Assembly: GCA_033764075.1 (NCBI GenBank) | Contig: JANRJH010000053.1 | Location: forward strand, 1-64,000 | Reading direction: 5' to 3' | DNA from: M3007 sp033764075 | GTDB taxonomy: Bacteria > Bacteroidota > Bacteroidia > Chitinophagales > Saprospiraceae | DNA: 64,000 bases | In this document: in pieces, positions 17,084-26,700 of the stretch | Position numbering within the stretch: the first letter of the stretch is position 1 | Layout of the letters: every line of letters begins with the position of its first letter | Made by a program: the position numbers and the translations under genes | The notes under the pieces: generated by a model | The model's database searches: none | Told to the model about the DNA's origin: nothing | The model's input: the letters and a program-made list of their open reading frames with translations, nothing else

Positions 17084-18760
17084 TTATCTGTTGAGCTTGC
17101 TGTTCCGGTAACCGTACAACGCATACACCGCCACGCCCAGCGCCATCCAGAATAAAAAGCGCGACCAACTGATGAACATGACCTGCGACATCATGAACAG
17201 GTTCAGCAACAGACCCAGCACCGGAATCAGCGACCAGCGCTTCCAAACAGCGAATGCCGACACCACCAGGGCAATGGCATAAAATACGTACAGGGGTGAG
17301 GTTTCGAGCAGGGTGGCGCCTTCGGCAGGGGAGAAACTGTGGGCAATGAAGTCCGGGTTCGACCAGTACATAAGTGCGAGCAACAGGGCGAAGGTAGCCG
17401 GCAGCCACACCCGGCTGTCCAGAAACCACACCTTGAAACGGGCCTGGGCGGTCATGCCCGAGGCGTCCATGCGCAACACACCCGCACACACCACGGCGAA
17501 GGCGAACAGCGTGCCCAGGCTCGTCAGGTCGGCCACCTCGTTCAGGTTCATAAACAGCGCGGGGATGGCCACGATGGCGCCCGCGAGCAGGGTGGAAAAG
17601 CCGGGGGTCTGAAACCGGGGATGTATTTCGGCAAATTTTTTGGGCAGCAGGCCGTCCCGACTCATGGTCATCCAGATGCGCGGCTGGCCCAGCTGGAACA
17701 CCAGAAAAACGCTGGCGGTGGCCACCACGGCGCTGAGCGCGACGAGCCCGGAGAAAAAGTTGAGCCCCACCTGTTCAAACACAAACGCGAGCGGGTCGCC
17801 GACGGCGAGCTGGTCGGAAGGCACCATGCCGGTGAGGATGAGCGCAATCACCACATACAGGACGGTGCACAGGGCCAGGGCGTAAAACATCGCCAGCGGC
17901 AGGTCGCGCTGGGGGTTCTTGCACTCCTCGGCCGTCGTGCTGATGGCGTCGAAGCCGATGTAGGCAAAAAATACCGCCGACACGCCTGCCAGCACACCCC
18001 GGACGCCGTTGGGCGCAAAGGGCGTCCAGTTGTCCGGCTGCACATAAAAAATCCCCACCAGGATAACGGCCAGGATGACCCCCAGCTTGAACAACACCAT
18101 CATGTTGCTCGTGTGTTTCGACTCCCGGATGCCCCGGTACACCAGCCACGTAAGCAATACACTGATGCCAAAAGCCGGCAGGTCGGCAATGATCGGCAGC
18201 CCCAGGAGGTTGGGCGCTGTTTCCCAGGCAATCAGCGCCTCGCGGCCCGCTTCGCTCAGCGACGCCGGGTCTGCCAGGGCGGCCGTGCGGGCCGACTTCC
18301 AGTCCACCGTCATCCACAACGGCAGGTCAAGGCCGATGCCCGACATGAGCCCGGTAAAGTAGTCGCTCCAGGAAATGGCCACGGCAATGTTGCCGATGGC
18401 ATACTCCCACAGCAGGTTCCACCCCACAATCCAGGCGGCAATTTCGCCAAACGTAGTGTAGGTGTACGTGTAGGCGCTGCCCGACACGGGCAGGGCCGAG
18501 GCGAACTGGGCGTAACACAGCGCCGAAAATCCGCAGGCTACCGCCGTAAAAATAAACAGCAGGGATACCGCCGGACCCGCCGAAGCGCTCGCCGCGCCGA
18601 TGGTGCTGAAAATACCGGCGCCAATGATGGCGGCGATGCCCAGCGCCGTGAGGTCAATCACGCGCAGGTTTTTTTGCAGGCCCGCCCCGTGCACGTTTTC
18701 GGCGGAGGCTAGGGCGTCTTCAAAGGTTTTTCGGCGAAGCAGGTTGTTCCAGATTGACAT
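17084..18760 (-). CDS. APC-superfamily amino acid permease (CAT-like)
   Basis: 558 residues with about a dozen or more hydrophobic segments. The N-terminal consensus LTALGIAAIIGAGIFSTIG, with its unwound TM1 GAGIF motif, and SGSAYTYTYTTFGEIAAWIVGW are characteristic of cationic amino-acid-transporter-like permeases. FFAYIGFDAISTTAEECKNPQRDLP is the conserved TM6 region. It imports an amino acid with protons or sodium; specificity cannot be read. Middle gene of a minus-strand run methyltransferase – permease – sirtuin. Confidence 0.9.
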   Translation of the reverse strand: MSIWNNLLRRKTFEDALASAENVHGAGLQKNLRVIDLTALGIAAIIGAGIFSTIGAASASAGPAVSLLFIFTAVACGFSALCYAQFASALPVSGSAYTYTYTTFGEIAAWIVGWNLLWEYAIGNIAVAISWSDYFTGLMSGIGLDLPLWMTVDWKSARTAALADPASLSEAGREALIAWETAPNLLGLPIIADLPAFGISVLLTWLVYRGIRESKHTSNMMVLFKLGVILAVILVGIFYVQPDNWTPFAPNGVRGVLAGVSAVFFAYIGFDAISTTAEECKNPQRDLPLAMFYALALCTVLYVVIALILTGMVPSDQLAVGDPLAFVFEQVGLNFFSGLVALSAVVATASVFLVFQLGQPRIWMTMSRDGLLPKKFAEIHPRFQTPGFSTLLAGAIVAIPALFMNLNEVADLTSLGTLFAFAVVCAGVLRMDASGMTAQARFKVWFLDSRVWLPATFALLLALMYWSNPDFIAHSFSPAEGATLLETSPLYVFYAIALVVSAFAVWKRWSLIPVLGLLLNLFMMSQVMFISWSRFLFWMALGVAVYALYGYRNSKLNR

Positions 18761-18811
18761 GGGCGGGCGGACAGCGTTTCGTTTTTATCCGGGCAAATAT
18801 GCGCATTTGCC

Positions 18812-19615
18812 CTATGCCTTGTGCGCCCGGATGGAAAAAACCATCGGAATAATGTCTTCCAACCCTTGAATCCGGTAGCGCCCCTGCTCGTCGCGGACGG
18901 TTTTCTGAAAACAATTGAACGGCGAGTAGGGGTACTCGTGCAGGAATTCAATCACCAGGCCGGCGCCGGCGAGGCTGCTGATCACCTCGCCAAGGGGGTG
19001 GTTCCAGCTGTGGTCGCGGTACCGGATCGGCTCGCCGGCATGATCGGTGTAGGTGCCGGTGTTGTCAAGTGAAATAACGCCGGCGTTGAAGTACGGATAG
19101 GCAAACCGCTCGAAAGCGTCGTCGAACATCCAGACCATGGGGTGGAACTCGGCGATGTAGAAGACGCCGCCGGGCTGCAGGAAATGCGCGATCACAGCCG
19201 CCCACCGGGAGAGGTCGGGCAGCCAGCCGATTGTGCCGTAGGACGTGAACACGATGTCGAACGCACCGCTCAGGCGCCGGGGCAGGTCGTAGAGGTTGCA
19301 ACAGACGAAGTGGGCATCCAGCCCCTGTTCGGCAGCCAGCATCCGGGCCTGTTCGATGGCGGCGTCGGAGAGGTCGGCACCGGTCACCTGTGCGCCGAGG
19401 CGGGCCCAGGAGAGGGTGTCCTGGCCGAAATGGCACTGCAGGTGCAGGAGGCGTTTGCCGGCGACATCGCCCAGTTCGTTCAATTCAATGGGGGTCAGGC
19501 TGGTCTGGCCCTCCTTCCAGCCTTCCAGGTTGTAAAAATCGGACTGCAGGTGGACACCGGTGCGCAGGTTCCAGGCATGGCGGTTGTCTTCGAAGTAGTC
19601 GAGGTCGTTTTGCAT
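18812..19615 (-). CDS. Class I SAM-dependent methyltransferase
   Basis: 267 residues with a Rossmann core: motif I RLLHLQCHFGQDTLSWARLG, the acidic-loop ligand TGADLSDAAIEQAR, motif II FDIVFTSYGTIGWL and motif III LQPGGVFYIAEFHP. This is the type-11/25 architecture of small-molecule methyltransferases; the substrate is not predictable. It sits 51 bp before the permease gene on the same strand. Confidence 0.85.
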   Translation of the reverse strand: MQNDLDYFEDNRHAWNLRTGVHLQSDFYNLEGWKEGQTSLTPIELNELGDVAGKRLLHLQCHFGQDTLSWARLGAQVTGADLSDAAIEQARMLAAEQGLDAHFVCCNLYDLPRRLSGAFDIVFTSYGTIGWLPDLSRWAAVIAHFLQPGGVFYIAEFHPMVWMFDDAFERFAYPYFNAGVISLDNTGTYTDHAGEPIRYRDHSWNHPLGEVISSLAGAGLVIEFLHEYPYSPFNCFQKTVRDEQGRYRIQGLEDIIPMVFSIRAHKA

Positions 19616-19627
19616 GATTACAAGAAC

Positions 19628-20059
19628 TCACGTTTGCTTATCTATTCCTAAAAGGTCCCTCAAGTCCTCCAATCTTATGGTTTGGACTTTGGGAAACTGG
19701 ATGTTTTTTAACACTTGAAAATGTTTATCATGTGTTACTATAAAATCGGCTTGTCCGGCGACAGCGCAGTCCACAAATTTATCGTCATCCGGGTCTGCTT
19801 CTATTAAACTCCAACGATAATGCGGGTTGATTAATTCCACATTGGAGAACTCCAGAAGAAAGTCGAGCCGTTCACCCGACAAATCTGCTCCGTACCTGTG
19901 TATACTCTTTTCCAGATATTCTGTAAGAATTTCATTGCTGACCAAAAGTGTATAACGTTGGTTTATAATGGCTTAGAACACCCACCAGTATTTATGGTGT
20001 GGCAAAACAGATACCAGAAAAACATTGGTGTCCAGAACAAGTCGAGGTTTACCGGCCAT
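19628..20059 (-). pseudogene. PIN-domain toxin with an in-frame stop codon
   Basis: Reading from the ATG at 20059 gives a PIN-domain start (MAGKPRLVLDTNVFLVSVLP, the first catalytic Asp in LDTN). At codon 29 (19973-19975) a TAA interrupts the frame. The same frame then continues without another stop through SNEILTEYLEKSI, ADPDDDKFVDCAVAGQADFIVTHDKHF and on to the natural end at 19628. The later acidic residues (DDDKF, THDKHF) are intact. One nonsense change in an otherwise intact ~143-codon gene points to a recently inactivated toxin, unless the codon is read through. The start overlaps the antitoxin gene by 11 bp. Confidence 0.85.
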
Positions 20060-20270
20060 CTTCGTCCAGCCATTTGTCTAGGTCTGCATCTGTGATATGG
20101 CGTGCTTTTGCAGCTTCGGCAACCTTTTCGGTGAATCGTGACGCAAAGAATCTGGCAAGAAGGTTTTTCAACTCAATAAGTTCTGCTTCGGATGGTTCAA
20201 ATGAATATATTTTAAGCAACTCTAACTGGAGTGCGCTTAATTTCTGGCTGGATTGATTTGTTTGCGTCAT
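20049..20270 (-). CDS. Small antitoxin partner of the PIN toxin
   Basis: 73 residues from the ATG at 20270 (MTQTNQSSQKLSALQ…). The middle is helical (LLKIYSFEPSEAELIELKNLLARFFASRF) and the end is acidic (ITDADLDKWLDEDGR), as in COG1569-type PIN partners. The stop overlaps the toxin start by 11 bp, the classic antitoxin-first arrangement. A ribbon-helix-helix motif is not evident, so DNA binding is uncertain. The antitoxin is intact although the toxin is interrupted. Confidence 0.7.
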   Translation of the reverse strand: MTQTNQSSQKLSALQLELLKIYSFEPSEAELIELKNLLARFFASRFTEKVAEAAKARHITDADLDKWLDEDGR

Positions 20271-20466
20271 ATCTGCGGTGTTTAGCTTCTTGTAAAACAA
20301 ACATTCAAGATGTTTTGCTGCAAATATGACCCAATAAACCAGATTTTGCAAGTGTAGCGTCCAACGAATGCCCCTTTTCCCGGCGCAAAAGACCGCTGCA
20401 TGGTGTTAGAGCCCGTTTGTTAGTTAAACTTTTTTTAAAGTTGGCCTTTCGGATACCCCTGCTGTG

Positions 20467-20496
20467 TTGATTTAGGTTTAGCAATGACTACTTTTG
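20467..20496 (+). promoter_or_regulatory. Bacteroidota-type promoter
   Basis: GTTG (TTG at 20467-20469), 19-bp spacer, then TACTTTTG (20489-20496), matching TAnnTTTG. It lies just ahead of the thioredoxin-like gene. Transcription would start around 20502, which argues for the ATG at 20527 rather than 20506 as translation start. Confidence 0.65.
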
Positions 20497-20526
20497 TACG
20501 TTGAAATGGAAAAATTGCTTGACGAT

Positions 20527-21291
20527 ATGCGCTTGCTGTTGTTGATCTGGCTGCTGGGTTGCGGAACGTTGTGGGCCCAGCCCACGCCCCGCCCGGGTCA
20601 GACCATCAAGGTGTCTCCGATGGGCACCAACCTGTACCCGGAATCCAGGCAGCCCAAAAACGCCAAAAACAGAACCATATTCCCGGAAACTTCGGCTGTA
20701 TCGCCGGCAACCGTGCAGCCCACTGAAGCACCCGGAACGGCATCACCGCCATCAGGCGCCGGTAAAGACCTGCGCCAGGAATCCAGGAGCACCAACCTTG
20801 CCGCACCCCAAACGGCCCCGTCGCTCACCAGGCCCGCCGAACCGGTCGGCGTACAGTGGATGACCATCGAAGAGGCCGTGTCGCTCCAGCGGGCAGACCA
20901 GCGGAAGATTTTTATCGATGTGTATACCGACGGTTGCAGCGAATGCAAAAAAATGGACCTGTCCACCTTCGGCAACGCCGCCGTGTGCGACTACCTGAAC
21001 CAGCACTACTACCCTGTGCGTTTCAACGCCGAACAAAAGGAAAGCATAGCGTTCAAGGGCGAGACATACCGGTACGTACGCAGCGGCAGCGGCGGACACC
21101 ACGAACTCGCCGCCTTATGGCTGCTGGACAGGCTGAACTTCCCCACCTGCGTTTTCCTGGATGAAAACCTGGACATCATTCAACCAATTCCCGGTTACCA
21201 GGACGCCGAGAAATTGCTCACCATCCTTCAATACTTCGGAACCGACAGCCACCGAACTACCCCGTGGGAGACGTTTGAGAAACAACACTGA
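20527..21291 (+). CDS. Secreted thioredoxin-fold protein
   Basis: 254 residues from the ATG at 20527. This start gives a clean Sec signal (MRLLLLIWLLGCGTLWAQ); a start at 20506 would add acidic residues and almost no mRNA leader. A Pro/Thr/Ala-rich linker (about 20-105) is followed by a thioredoxin-like domain with IFIDVYTDGCSECKKMD. Its CxxC is CSEC (Cys137, Cys140), and the cis-Pro region is LNFPTCVFLDENLD. Likely a periplasmic reductase or disulfide-handling protein of the DUF255/thioredoxin_7 sort. The partner is unknown. Confidence 0.8.
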   Translation: MRLLLLIWLLGCGTLWAQPTPRPGQTIKVSPMGTNLYPESRQPKNAKNRTIFPETSAVSPATVQPTEAPGTASPPSGAGKDLRQESRSTNLAAPQTAPSLTRPAEPVGVQWMTIEEAVSLQRADQRKIFIDVYTDGCSECKKMDLSTFGNAAVCDYLNQHYYPVRFNAEQKESIAFKGETYRYVRSGSGGHHELAALWLLDRLNFPTCVFLDENLDIIQPIPGYQDAEKLLTILQYFGTDSHRTTPWETFEKQH

Positions 21292-21299
21292 GCGATTTT

Positions 21300-21473
21300 C
21301 GAGTGGCGAGTGGCGAGTGTCGAATGTCGAGTGATGTGTACGCTTGGTAACCCGTGGACGCCAGGCGTACACGCCATGCGATTTTCGATTTTCGAGTGCT
21401 GTATACGCTTGGTAACCCGTGGAAGCCCGGCGTACACCTCATTCGACACTCGACACTCGCCATTCGCCACTCG
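21300..21473. repeat. Inverted heptanucleotide-repeat arms around two copies of a ~37-bp repeat
   Basis: Left arm 21300-21333 is made of 7-bp units (GAGTGGC, GAGTGGC, GAGTGTC, GAATGTC). The right arm 21440-21473 is its reverse complement with three mismatches. Between them lie two direct copies (21337-21372 and 21400-21437) of an element beginning TGTACGCTTGGTAACCCGTGG and ending GGCGTACAC, itself bounded by TGTACGC/GCGTACA. The block fills the gap between two convergent genes and could form a long hairpin acting as a two-way terminator. Confidence 0.8.
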
Positions 21474-21474
21474 T

Positions 21475-21969
21475 CTACCGTTGCACAAACGTCACCAACA
21501 ACGTGCTCTTCTCCGGGCCGATCACCTTGTCGACCGTCAGATAGGCGCCAATTTCCACGCTTTTTTCCTCGCCCAGTTTCATCTCCTGCCTGTTTTCCTC
21601 CAGAATGCCGGCCCAGGTGCGCAGCGGCGCGTGGGCCTCGGACAGTTTACTCAGGAAATTGAGCTGCAGCACGGCTTCCTTGAACCACATGCTGTCCGGG
21701 AAATCGCTGTAATCGCCCGGAACCGAAAACCGGTATTCCTGGATGGTTTCCTTGCAGATGTCCTGCTCGATTTCCAGCAATACGTTGGTGTCGAAAAAGA
21801 TAGATTCCAGCGATTGCTGCCCTTGCTGCTCGTACAGGTACTGTACAACGTGCGGCAGGTCTTTGGAGAAAATCGGCGCCGGCTTGTACGGGCACTTCTG
21901 TTCGGTTTTGCAAGCGAAGGCACCCAGCAGGAACCCACAAAAAACTACCGGAATGGCATTCGTTTTCAT
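21475..21969 (-). CDS. Hypothetical lipoprotein
   Basis: 164 residues. MKTNAIPVVFCGFLLGAFAC ends in a lipobox (AFAC, Cys20), so an inner- or outer-membrane lipoprotein is predicted. The mature part is mixed alpha/beta (FSKDLPHVVQYLYEQQG, PLRTWAGILEENRQEMKLG) and ends with IGPEKSTLLVTFVQR. I do not recognise a family. It converges on the thioredoxin-like gene across the repeat block, and its stop is directly at the edge of the right repeat arm. Confidence 0.6.
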   Translation of the reverse strand: MKTNAIPVVFCGFLLGAFACKTEQKCPYKPAPIFSKDLPHVVQYLYEQQGQQSLESIFFDTNVLLEIEQDICKETIQEYRFSVPGDYSDFPDSMWFKEAVLQLNFLSKLSEAHAPLRTWAGILEENRQEMKLGEEKSVEIGAYLTVDKVIGPEKSTLLVTFVQR

Positions 21970-22028
21970 GTTTGTACCTTGTTTACGTATTTAAGCGCGG
22001 AAGAAACCACGAAGGTAGCTACTTTTGG

Positions 22029-22140
22029 GGCTATCGGCTATCGGCTATCGGCTATCGGTTGTCGGCTGTCGGTTGTCGGTGGTCGGTAGTCGGTAGTCGG
22101 CTATCGGTAGTCGGCGGTCGGGTGTTGGCGGTCGGTTATT
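22029..22140. repeat. Heptanucleotide tandem array, 16 units, in the hutI leader
   Basis: Sixteen consecutive 7-bp units of consensus GG(C/T)(A/T/G)(A/G)TC, starting with four identical GGCTATC copies and grading into GGTTGTC, GGTAGTC and GGCGGTC. A TACTTTTG -7-like box (22020-22027) sits immediately upstream in the direction of hutI, but no -33 box is in range. The consensus is the same as that of the array inside the gene at 57926. Confidence 0.9.
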
Positions 22141-22224
22141 TGTGGTTTTGGTGGCATGTTGATTTCATCCCAATTCGGCAACAAACGGACCTGATACACC
22201 AAACGACAGACCAAGCGTAAACGT

Positions 22225-22257
22225 ATTCCGCATTCCGCACTCCGCATTCTGCATTCG
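22225..22257. repeat. Second short heptanucleotide array next to the hutI start
   Basis: Nearly five 7-bp units of ATTCCGC (ATTCCGC, ATTCCGC, ACTCCGC, ATTCTGC, ATTCGAA) end 7 bp before the hutI ATG. No ribosome-binding-site-like purine run lies between the array and the ATG beyond GAAGAA. Confidence 0.8.
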
Positions 22258-22264
22258 AAGAACC

Positions 22265-23500
22265 ATGCTTATTCGCAACATCAAAATCCTCGTTGGGGCC
22301 GAGCGCCAGGCCCGCATATTGGCGCGGGGCGCCGACATGGCCGATTTGCCCCAATTGCACCACGCGTGGCTGCTGTGTGAAAACGGGCGGGTCGCCGATT
22401 TTGGCGAGATGGACACCTGTCCCGACCGGGCGGACACGGTGTTGGACGCCTCGGGCCGTCTGGTGTTGCCTTCCTGGTGCGACTCCCACACCCATTTGGT
22501 GTTTGCAGCCAGCCGCGAGGAAGAGTTTGTCGACCGGATCCGGGGGATGAGCTACGAAGAGATCGCCCAACGCGGCGGCGGCATTCTGAACTCGGCCAGG
22601 CGTTTGCGCGAGATGCCGGAGGACGTGCTGTTCGAGCAGGCACACGCGCGCCTGCAGGAGGTAATCGGCTGGGGCACCGGACTCATCGAGATCAAAAGCG
22701 GATATGGACTGAGCCTGGAAAGTGAGTTGAAAATGTTGCGGGTGGCCCGACGCCTGAAGTCGGTCAGTCCGATCCCCATCAAAACAACCTTCCTCGGCGC
22801 ACATGCCGTGCCGGCGGAATACCGGTCTGACCGGGAAGCATACATTCGCCTGGTCATCAACGACATGATTCCGCGGGTGGCCGGCGAGGGGCTGGCGGAT
22901 TATTGCGACGTTTTTTGCGACAAGGGCTTTTTTACCCCCGACGAAACCGACCGCATCCTGAAAGCTGGCCTGCAATACGGGCTCAAGCCCAAAATTCACG
23001 CCAATGAACTCGGCTATACGGGTGGCGTGCAGGTGGGCGTAGCGAACGGCGCCGTTTCCGTGGATCACCTGGAATACACCGGCGACGAAGAGATCGAAGC
23101 GCTGCGCGCCGGGCATACCCTGCCGGTGCTGTTGCCGGGATGTGCGTTTTTTCTGGGTATCCCCTACGGACCCGCCCGCAAAATGATTGACGCCGGTTTG
23201 CCGGTGGTGCTGGCCTCCGACTTCAACCCGGGCTCGTCGCCATCCGGGCGAATGGCTTTTGTGGTTTCGCTGGCCTGCATCCGCATGGGTATGCTGCCCG
23301 AAGAGGCCGTCAGTGCCGCTACCCTCAACGGGGCGGCGGCCCTGGAGATGGGGCACGCGTACGGCAGCCTGGCCGTCGGCAAGCACGCCAATTTTTTTGT
23401 CACCCGGCCCATGCCCTCGCTCGCATACCTGCCTTATGCCTTCGGCAGCGATCCGGTGGAGACGGTCGTGCTGGGTGGGCGCGTGTGGAATTCGCAATAA
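22265..23500 (+). CDS. hutI: Imidazolonepropionase
   Basis: 411 residues, the usual length. This amidohydrolase converts 4-imidazolone-5-propanoate to N-formimino-L-glutamate in histidine degradation. Metal ligands appear in DSHTHLVFA (His75, His77), KIHANELGYTGG and SVDHLEY, and the catalytic Asp in VVLASDFNPGSSPS. The substrate-binding segments RGMSYEEIAQRGGGI and EIKSGYGL are complete. No other hut genes lie beside it, so in this organism the pathway is dispersed. Its leader carries two heptanucleotide arrays. Confidence 0.95.
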   Translation: MLIRNIKILVGAERQARILARGADMADLPQLHHAWLLCENGRVADFGEMDTCPDRADTVLDASGRLVLPSWCDSHTHLVFAASREEEFVDRIRGMSYEEIAQRGGGILNSARRLREMPEDVLFEQAHARLQEVIGWGTGLIEIKSGYGLSLESELKMLRVARRLKSVSPIPIKTTFLGAHAVPAEYRSDREAYIRLVINDMIPRVAGEGLADYCDVFCDKGFFTPDETDRILKAGLQYGLKPKIHANELGYTGGVQVGVANGAVSVDHLEYTGDEEIEALRAGHTLPVLLPGCAFFLGIPYGPARKMIDAGLPVVLASDFNPGSSPSGRMAFVVSLACIRMGMLPEEAVSAATLNGAAALEMGHAYGSLAVGKHANFFVTRPMPSLAYLPYAFGSDPVETVVLGGRVWNSQ

Positions 23501-23759
23501 TTGGGCTAAAATGCCGTTTTTTTTGCTGTTTCGGGCTAATGCATGTTAAGATCGGCATACTACACTTTTTCCATGTGTCGGATGTTGAACGTTTGTCTAT
23601 TTTTGCGCGCCGATTGTACAAGTCGTTCCGCTTCCGGAACGGGTTAATGCGTCGTGTTAAAGTTCAAATGACCAGACAGCGTACCCGCTCCCAAAGGCAT
23701 CTGAACCAAAATTTCCCAACAACTGTGACCTTCCAACAACTTTTGTAAATCCTCCCGGC

Positions 23760-26700
23760 ATGAAAAAATTATTAATCCCCTTCCTTTTTTTGGGCGTAAC
23801 GACTGCCTTACAGGCCCAGACACCCGAGAACATAATCGTTCATTCCCCGCTTACACCTGCCCTGAATGCGCAAAACCGGTCGGCGCTGCCCTGTAATGCC
23901 GCCGGAACGTTTGCCCTCGGCCAGTTTATCGGACAAAGCAACGATACCGACCTGGACACCATTTACCTCTGTTTTGGCGACTCCCTGTTCATCGATCACA
24001 ACGGCGACTCCGACCTCAGCAACGACCCCGACCCCGCCACGCCCAACGGCATCGCCTGGGCGTTCTACGACTGCCCGCCACTCATCGCCGGCGACAACCT
24101 CCAGGCCATCCTGGCCGACCCTTGCCTGACCGTCGACCCACCCCCCGCCAACGGTATCTGGATTGCCCGGGGTGACATCACCGGCGACATCTGGCTCCAG
24201 AACCAGAGCGCCGCCCAGAATACCTTCAATGCGGGTCTGCCCGTGGTGCTGCATTTTGCCCCCATCACCCTCGACAACTGGGCTCTGCCCGGATACGACT
24301 CCCTGCCCGGCTTCCCGCCCGGCCCTTGCGTAAACGTGAATACCGCAGCCCAGTTCGCCGTGGCCTACCTGAACCCCATCCAGGAGTCCAACGTGACCAA
24401 TACCTACGCCGGCGACGACTGCCTGGGTTATTTTCAGGTGAAAGGCGGATTGCCCGAACTGATGAATGGTACAGCGCTGTACAACATTGACGTATCCCTG
24501 GCCGCTAACCCGGAGGTGAAAGCGCTGATCCACCTTCCTCCGCCGAATTGGTTCAACAGCGCTGCCGTGCCGTTCTCCGTTTCAACGCCCGGCGTGTACA
24601 CCGTGACCATCGAGGATGGTAAAAGCTGCGGAACCCAGTTCCAGATCGACATGAGCGGCTGCAATGCCGCCGACAATGCGACCATCGCACCACCCGATAC
24701 GGTTTCTCCACCCGGCTCCACGCTGTGCGTACCCATTACCGTTCAAAATTTCAACAACCTCATCTCCGCTACCTTTAACCTGGGCTGGGATCCGGCCGTC
24801 ATCCAGTACGTCAGCGTGCAAAACCCCAACCCCTTGCTGGTGGACTTTGACGCGAACAGCCTGAACGAGATTCTGGCGGCCAACGGGCAGCTTGGTGTCA
24901 ATATCTTCGACCTGTCGGGCGCCTCCTTCACCATTCCCGATGGCGAGTCCCTGTTCGAAGTGTGCTTCAACATGATTGGTATGCTCGACGAGTGCAGCCA
25001 ACTCTTTGCGCCTAGTTCCCCGGCGGTCACCACCATCGAGATTGCACCACTCGGCACACCGACTGCACTCATCTTCGACACTGCGCTGATCTGTGTGCGT
25101 TACCTGCCGCTGGAGGTCATCGTCGGCCTGACCGATACCATCTGTTTCGGCGGCACGAGCTCGGCCACCCTCTCCATTACATCCAAAGGCGGTATTCCAC
25201 CGTACTCCCTCACCTGGCAGCAAGTTCCGGGCGGCGCCGTCAACAGCGGTTTTCTGCTGAACGACGGCGATACGTTCCTGTCGGCCCCAGGCGCCATCAC
25301 CAACGGCACCTACATCATCCGCCTGACCGATGAGAACGGTCTTGGAGAGACCGTGATCGACACCCTGGTGGTGGACTTTCCCACGCTGGGTGCGTCGCTC
25401 GACCTGACCCAGACGCCGACCTGTTTCGGATCCTGCGACGGCGAGGTGTCTGCCAATGTGCTGGTCAACGGCAGCGTGGTGCCCAACCCCAACCCCGGTG
25501 CATACCTGTTCACATGGAGCGGCCCGGGCGTTACACAGGGCGTACAGATGCAGGACAGCCTTTGCGCCGGCAACTACTTTGTAACGGTCACCGAGGCCAG
25601 CTCCGGCTGCTCGGCACTGGCCTCGGGCACCCTGTCGCAGCCGACCCGTGTGCGCGACGACAGCATCGCCGTGGTCCAGGCTTCCTGCTCCGGATTGAAC
25701 GACGGCTCCATTGAGTACTTTGTACAGGGTGGAACACCGTTTGCTGGTGGTAATTACGATTTTAACTGGACCTATTCGCCCGACGGCGTTCAAGGCCCGT
25801 TCCAGGATCAAGCGGGCATTTCCAATCCGTTCCTGCTGAACAACAAAGCTGAAGGTATTTATTACGTGACGATAACCGACGCCAACGGTTGTACCCTGGA
25901 AGACTCCGTCGTGCTGACCTCCCTGCGCACCGTGGACCTCACGGCCGTGGTGACCAACACCTCGTGCGCGGGCACCACCGATGGTATGATCGAGCTCACG
26001 GTCACCGTCACGCCATCAGACCCGGGCGACAATTTCTTTTTCATCGTCCTCCCGCCGGGGGTGGGAACGCAAGACTGCCAGACGCCGCTTACTTGCAAAC
26101 TGTCCGACCTCCCGATTGGCACCTACAACGTGTTGGCCATAGACAACATCGGCTGTCTGGATACGGCCAATTTTGTGGTCGAGTCCCCGGCTCCCCTTGT
26201 GATGGACACTTTTGCTTATCAACTGCCCAGTTGCGTGCTGCAAAACAATGGCGCCATCACGGTGATCACCCTCGGGGGTACCGGAAGCCCGATGACGTAC
26301 CAGTACGAATGGGAAAACGGCGCGACCGGACCCAGCCGAAGCAATCTGCCCGTGGGTATGTACGCCGTGACCGTGACCGATCTGAATGGTTGTCAGGACT
26401 CCCTTTCTTTTGACCTGCAGCTTCCGCCGGCGCCGACCATCACCGGTATCGACTCCGTTTCGGTGCTTTGTGGCGCCGACGGATGCCTGACCGTCAATGC
26501 AGACAGCACCGCGGTGGTGTTTACCTGGTTGGACCTGAACGGCGCAGCCGTCGGTAATACGCAGCAAGTCTGTAACCTGATCGGCGGCACGTACATCGCC
26601 ATCGTCAGCGACGATCAGGGCTGCGAGTCCACCGATACCGTCACCCTGGCCGGCGTGGAACCATTGTCCATATCCGACACCACATTCATCCTGCCTTCCT

